From Ferrovum sp. JA12 (GTDB lineage Bacteria; Pseudomonadota; Gammaproteobacteria; Burkholderiales; Ferrovaceae), in NCBI RefSeq assembly GCF_001431705.1, contig NZ_LJWX01000002.1, forward strand, positions 711,352 through 775,351: a stretch of 64,000 nucleotides of DNA, given 5' to 3'. The notes beneath the pieces were generated by a model. It did not search any database, was not told the origin of the DNA, and worked only from the letters and a program-made list of their open reading frames with translations. Both the position numbers and the translations under genes were made by a program. Each line of letters starts with the position of its first letter. Position 1 is the first letter of the stretch. Shown here piece after piece: positions 60,710 through 64,000 of this stretch.

Positions 60710-62428
60710 ATGCCCAATGATATTTTGCTAAATATAACTGTTGATTTCCCGATTAATAAGAATTCTGTTCAAAGACTTTTTTTTACACAACCAAAAAAAA
60801 TTATTCAAGCAACACAAGAATCAGATATTCAACATTGCCTACTGACAATTGAACAAGAACAATTAAAGGGTAATTTTGTAGTGGGATTCTTATCCTACGA
60901 CAATGCATTAACAGATTATTTACTTTTATTCGGGGTATACAGTGCGCCATTACTAATTAAACCATGGTCAAATTCATTCCAATCTTTTCAAGTTGACCCA
61001 TGGAGATTATCCGAGGGTATCGATAAATATACGGACAAAATCAATACCATAAAAAAACATATTAAGAATGGAGATTGTTATCAGCTTAACTACACAATCA
61101 GAGCAGAAAGCCGGTTGTTACAAGGTCATACATTTGACTTATTCGAACATTTAACAGACTGTCAGGCTGCAAGTTATAGCGCTTACATAGAGCATCAGGA
61201 TTTCACTATTCTTTCATTTTCACCAGAACTATTCTTTTTTCAACAAGGGACTCATATTCATACAAAACCTATGAAAGGGACAAAACCTTTTCATCCTGAT
61301 GATTCTTTAGAAAAACAAAAAAAATCACTTGAAGAATCCGTCAAAGATCAATCAGAAAATCTCATGATTGTAGATTTATTGAGAAATGATTTATCTAAGA
61401 TATCTCGCAAGGGTAGCGTTAAAACCAGTGAGTTATTTGCTGTGGAATCCTATCTGGATATTCTGCAAATGACGAGTACTATTAGTGGAAAATTAGAGCC
61501 CCATATTACCTTTAAAGACACTATTAACGCCCTCTTTCCCTGTGGTTCTATTACCGGAGCTCCCAAAAAAAAGGTCATGGAGATCATTAAACGCATGGAA
61601 GATCAACCCAGAGGACCCTACTGCGGTGCCATTGGATACTTGGCACCAGAGCAAAAGAACGTATTTAACGTCGCCATCAGAACAATAGTACATAATAAAA
61701 AAAATAATCAACTCACCTACGGAGTTGGAAGTGGAGTAACTTGGGATTCAGAGCCTTTGGATGAGTACCAAGAAATTCGCAATAAAATTAATTTCTTAAG
61801 CCAAGAAAAGCCATACTCTCTTTTTGAGACAGTCTATTTACATCACGGTAAATGTTTTTTCTGGAATCAACATTTTGCGAGATTAAGACAGTCCGCTCAA
61901 TATTTAAACTTTGTTTTACCCGACGAAGATCACTACAACAGTATTAATCTACTTTATCCAACCATTGCGGATTCTTCTTTTCGCGGCAAATTTATATATC
62001 ATCGAAATGGTACTGCCCGATGGGAGTTGTATCCTTTACCCACAGAATTTGAATTGGGTATAGTAAATTTTGCCTCTACCCCCATTTCCTCTAATGATTT
62101 TAGGATTAACCATAAGACCACGGATAGATCAATATATGATCAACAATTTAGTAAAGAAAATCTTCATTTGTTTGATATCATTTTATGCAATGAGCGGGAC
62201 GAAGTTACAGAATTTTCTAAAGGAAATATTGTGGTGGAGCTCGATAAATTACTCTATACTCCGCCGCAAACATCTGGTCTTTTACCTGGCGTTTTACGTA
62301 AATATCTTCTAGAAAACAATATTATTCATGAGAGAATCCTGCACCGCGAGGAAGTAATCAATGCAAGTAATATTTGGTTAATCAATTCACTAAGAGGTTG
62401 GGTAAAGGTCAAACTTGATCTCAATTAA
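60710..62428 (+). CDS. pabBC: aminodeoxychorismate synthase component I / 4-amino-4-deoxychorismate lyase fusion
   Basis: Makes p-aminobenzoate for folate. 572 residues: a chorismate-binding PabB domain (about 1-355; PMKGTKPFHPDD, LMIVDLLRNDLSKI, GSITGAPKKKVMEI, GPYCGAIGYL) fused to a PLP-dependent PabC-like lyase domain (about 365-572; LFETVYLHHGKCFFWNQHFARL, NERDEVTEFSKGNIV). The fused form is common in Burkholderiales. A glutaminase partner (PabA) is not in the window. No clear Shine-Dalgarno. It fits the strong H4F demand implied by mtdA and fch. Confidence 0.88.
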   Translation: MPNDILLNITVDFPINKNSVQRLFFTQPKKIIQATQESDIQHCLLTIEQEQLKGNFVVGFLSYDNALTDYLLLFGVYSAPLLIKPWSNSFQSFQVDPWRLSEGIDKYTDKINTIKKHIKNGDCYQLNYTIRAESRLLQGHTFDLFEHLTDCQAASYSAYIEHQDFTILSFSPELFFFQQGTHIHTKPMKGTKPFHPDDSLEKQKKSLEESVKDQSENLMIVDLLRNDLSKISRKGSVKTSELFAVESYLDILQMTSTISGKLEPHITFKDTINALFPCGSITGAPKKKVMEIIKRMEDQPRGPYCGAIGYLAPEQKNVFNVAIRTIVHNKKNNQLTYGVGSGVTWDSEPLDEYQEIRNKINFLSQEKPYSLFETVYLHHGKCFFWNQHFARLRQSAQYLNFVLPDEDHYNSINLLYPTIADSSFRGKFIYHRNGTARWELYPLPTEFELGIVNFASTPISSNDFRINHKTTDRSIYDQQFSKENLHLFDIILCNERDEVTEFSKGNIVVELDKLLYTPPQTSGLLPGVLRKYLLENNIIHERILHREEVINASNIWLINSLRGWVKVKLDLN

Positions 62429-62447
62429 TGTTTATCATTAATAAATA

Positions 62448-63611
62448 CTAATTAGCTAAAACATCCTTAACCTCACCTGTTAATAGATAATCCAATAGTT
62501 CTCTTACTGGTTTAATTTCTTTACCAAATGGTAATGCATTAGCTCCCCTAAAAAACAATCCTTTTTTAAGGTCACCCTTCAGTGCGGCGACTAAATGAAT
62601 ATCAATACAGAATTGACCTGTTTTAGAGTTCCCATCTCTTAAACCGCAATGCAATAAACAACTTAATCCAGCGGCACACTTTCTACCGCCTACTTTAACG
62701 GTAGATTTCATTTTTTCTTCTTTTAACAAATATTTCTTTAGCCATGGAGTAAGCACTCCTCGTGCTGGTAATCCTGCCACACTCATAAAAGTAGTAATAT
62801 CCTGATGAGTAGCTTCCAGTAAGACTTGTTTAAAATTTGGGTGAGCATCACCTTCTTCTGTTACCGCAAAAGGAGTCCCAATCTGAACGGCACTGGCTCC
62901 CAAATTAATTAGATCTTGTATTTTCTTATAGGTATTAATACCTCCGGCTGGTATAAGGGGAATATCAGAATCCTTGATACCAAACTCTTTAAATACTTGT
63001 TTCGTCTCAATTATCACATTGATGAATTCAAATCTAGGGTCCTCAACCTGTGATGAATTTGCTGCACCCAGATGACCTCCAGCATATTTAGGATGTTCGA
63101 TAATAATGGCATCAGGCAATCGATTTTTTCGCATCCATTTCTTTAATAGTAAAGTTATTCCTCTGGCATCGGAGAGAATGGGTATCAATGCAACATCTGG
63201 GTATCCCTCTGTCATTTCTGGCAAATCCAAGGGTAAACCAGCACCCATCACAATTGCTTGGGCACCACTTTCACAGGATTGTCTCGTCAAGGCAACATGA
63301 TCGGTCACGGCTTTCATGACATTTACAGCAATGAAACCGTTTCCTTTTGCTAATTTAATTGCCTCTTTTATTTCTCTATCTAGAGCTATTAAATTCATTT
63401 TATTTAATAACTGAGGATCATGACAGCCTTTCATTTCCAAATCCTCATGGTGATGTCTCAAATCAATACTGGCAATGGTTCCAATTGCACCACAATTAGC
63501 AACGGTACCTGCCAGCTTATGAGCAGAAACACCAACTCCCATTCCGCCTTGAACAATAGGTAAGAGTTGTTTACCCTTAAAGGAAAATAGAGGTAAGGAA
63601 GAAGTTAGCAT
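62448..63611 (-). CDS. nitronate monooxygenase family protein
   Basis: FMN-dependent TIM-barrel enzyme of the nitronate monooxygenase / 2-nitropropane dioxygenase family. About 387 residues from ATG 63611, preceded by AGGTGG. FMN/substrate regions PIVQGGMGVGVS, IVMGAGLPLDLPE, the active-site IEHPKYAGGHLG, IPAGGI and GASAVQIGTPFAVTEE are present. It may oxidise alkyl nitronates such as propionate 3-nitronate, but related proteins act as enoyl reductases, so the substrate is uncertain. A perfect FNR-type box lies 57 bases upstream. Confidence 0.82.
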   Translation of the reverse strand: MLTSSLPLFSFKGKQLLPIVQGGMGVGVSAHKLAGTVANCGAIGTIASIDLRHHHEDLEMKGCHDPQLLNKMNLIALDREIKEAIKLAKGNGFIAVNVMKAVTDHVALTRQSCESGAQAIVMGAGLPLDLPEMTEGYPDVALIPILSDARGITLLLKKWMRKNRLPDAIIIEHPKYAGGHLGAANSSQVEDPRFEFINVIIETKQVFKEFGIKDSDIPLIPAGGINTYKKIQDLINLGASAVQIGTPFAVTEEGDAHPNFKQVLLEATHQDITTFMSVAGLPARGVLTPWLKKYLLKEEKMKSTVKVGGRKCAAGLSCLLHCGLRDGNSKTGQFCIDIHLVAALKGDLKKGLFFRGANALPFGKEIKPVRELLDYLLTGEVKDVLAN

Positions 63612-63639
63612 AATCCACCTTTGAGTAATATAGATGTAC

Positions 63640-63645
63640 ATATTA
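63640..63645 (-). promoter_or_regulatory. -10 element for the nitronate monooxygenase gene
   Basis: TAATAT on the minus strand. With the FNR-type box centred at 63674.5, a start near 63633 would put the box at -41.5, the class II activator position. Confidence 0.45.
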
Positions 63646-63667
63646 AAAGGATACATAACTATACATA

Positions 63668-63681
63668 TTGATTAATATCAA
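63668..63681 (-). promoter_or_regulatory. FNR/Anr-type binding site
   Basis: TTGAT-TAAT-ATCAA, a perfect match to the FNR consensus TTGAT-N4-ATCAA, between the nitronate monooxygenase gene and the window end. The palindrome extends one base on each side. Confidence 0.6.
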
Positions 63682-64000
63682 TATTATTTACTAAAGGAAA
63701 TTATATTAAAGAATAAGTTTGTTCAAAAAACAATCAATACAAGAAATTGATTCCTACAATATACGTTAACTTTTATATAGTCCTATCATAAACTAATTCA
63801 AAACTCGAAAAAGCATCTTTGGTCTGTGTGCTTTCGTTACGATTGACTATGAAATCCGTCATTAAAGAATCGCTATGGGCGATAGAAATTGATATAGAAC
63901 ACACTGCATGTCTGGATATTAATGATAATTAAAGACAAGGTTATTTATTCACTTTTCTGATTCACTATAAATTTGATCATCATATTATTAAGCCTTTCAT
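63682..64000. other. non-coding stretch at the window end
   Basis: No convincing gene on either strand. The longest plus-strand frame with ATG is 27 codons (63850-63933) without a ribosome site or recognisable motif. Small GC-richer patches (63805-63900), including ATCGC-TATGG-GCGAT at about 63870, contrast with the AT-rich rest; this could be a decayed gene or an untranslated leader of something beyond the window. Confidence 0.3.

Noticed and set aside
62430-62452. Weak TTAAT / ATTAA stem between the pabBC and nitronate monooxygenase genes
   Set aside because: Five AT pairs without a T-tract; too weak for a terminator.
1-64000. CRISPR arrays, tRNA or rRNA genes, prophage, intact transposases
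   Set aside because: No regularly spaced repeats, no cloverleaf-like sequences in the few intergenic gaps, and no phage or transposase proteins were found.

Overview
The window looks like chromosome of an AT-rich (roughly 40% GC by eye) betaproteobacterium. The best lineage evidence is gene order: rpoE-rseA-rseB-mucD-glutaredoxin-lepA-lepB-rnc-era-recO-pdxJ-acpS-nagZ, a GntR-sdhCDAB-sdhE-gltA-sucAB-lpd run, and tig-clpP-clpX-lon, all familiar from Burkholderiales and relatives. I cannot name the genus. No rRNA, tRNA, CRISPR array, prophage or intact transposon was seen. Genes are tightly packed, with many ATGA or TAATG overlaps.

Layout. (1) 1-11.1 kb, minus strand: the envelope-stress sigma factor operon, then an intrinsic terminator that abuts lepA, then the lepA-to-nagZ operon. 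(2) 11.3-14.4 kb, plus strand: NAD(P)HX repair enzyme and ETF-ubiquinone oxidoreductase. (3) 14.4-20.0 kb, minus strand: an H4F-linked one-carbon pair (mtdA-fch), a DmdC-type acyl-CoA dehydrogenase, a pseudouridine synthase, a hydrolase and 5-formyl-H4F cyclo-ligase; ridA follows on plus. (4) 20.4-35.5 kb, minus strand: a 13-gene run from a GntR regulator through succinate dehydrogenase, citrate synthase, 2-oxoglutarate dehydrogenase, zapE and acuI to prpE. (5) 35.7-42.9 kb, plus strand and divergent from it: prpB-prpC-prpD-acnA-mdh. The two runs share a short region holding a 30-bp perfect palindrome flanked by outward-facing promoters. (6) 43-50 kb, minus strand: a CbbY-like phosphatase, a relic of an IS200/IS605 right end, and lon, clpX, clpP, tig. 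(7) 50-54.6 kb, plus strand: a branched-chain-amino-acid-type ABC transporter. (8) 54.6-63.6 kb: the ACT/UPF0210 pair, an HD-GYP response regulator overlapping a hybrid histidine kinase, a PabB-PabC fusion, and a nitronate monooxygenase with a perfect FNR-type box upstream.

How the parts fit. Propionyl-CoA made from propionate (PrpE) or from acryloyl-CoA (AcuI) can enter the methylcitrate cycle (PrpC, PrpD, an aconitase, PrpB), giving pyruvate and succinate. Succinate then feeds the Sdh/Mdh/GltA/SucAB cycle encoded alongside. Electrons from the acyl-CoA dehydrogenase could reach quinone through ETF-QO. MtdA, Fch and 5-formyl-H4F cyclo-ligase suggest active H4F-linked C1 oxidation, as in methylotrophs or in users of methylated compounds. 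No new protein system was found. The most interesting signals are regulatory or relict: the shared palindrome, an orphan omegaRNA-like IS end next to lon, a sigma-32-like promoter embedded in the clpX terminator, a terminator directly before lepA, and an arginine replacing the Walker A lysine of the LivF-like ATPase.
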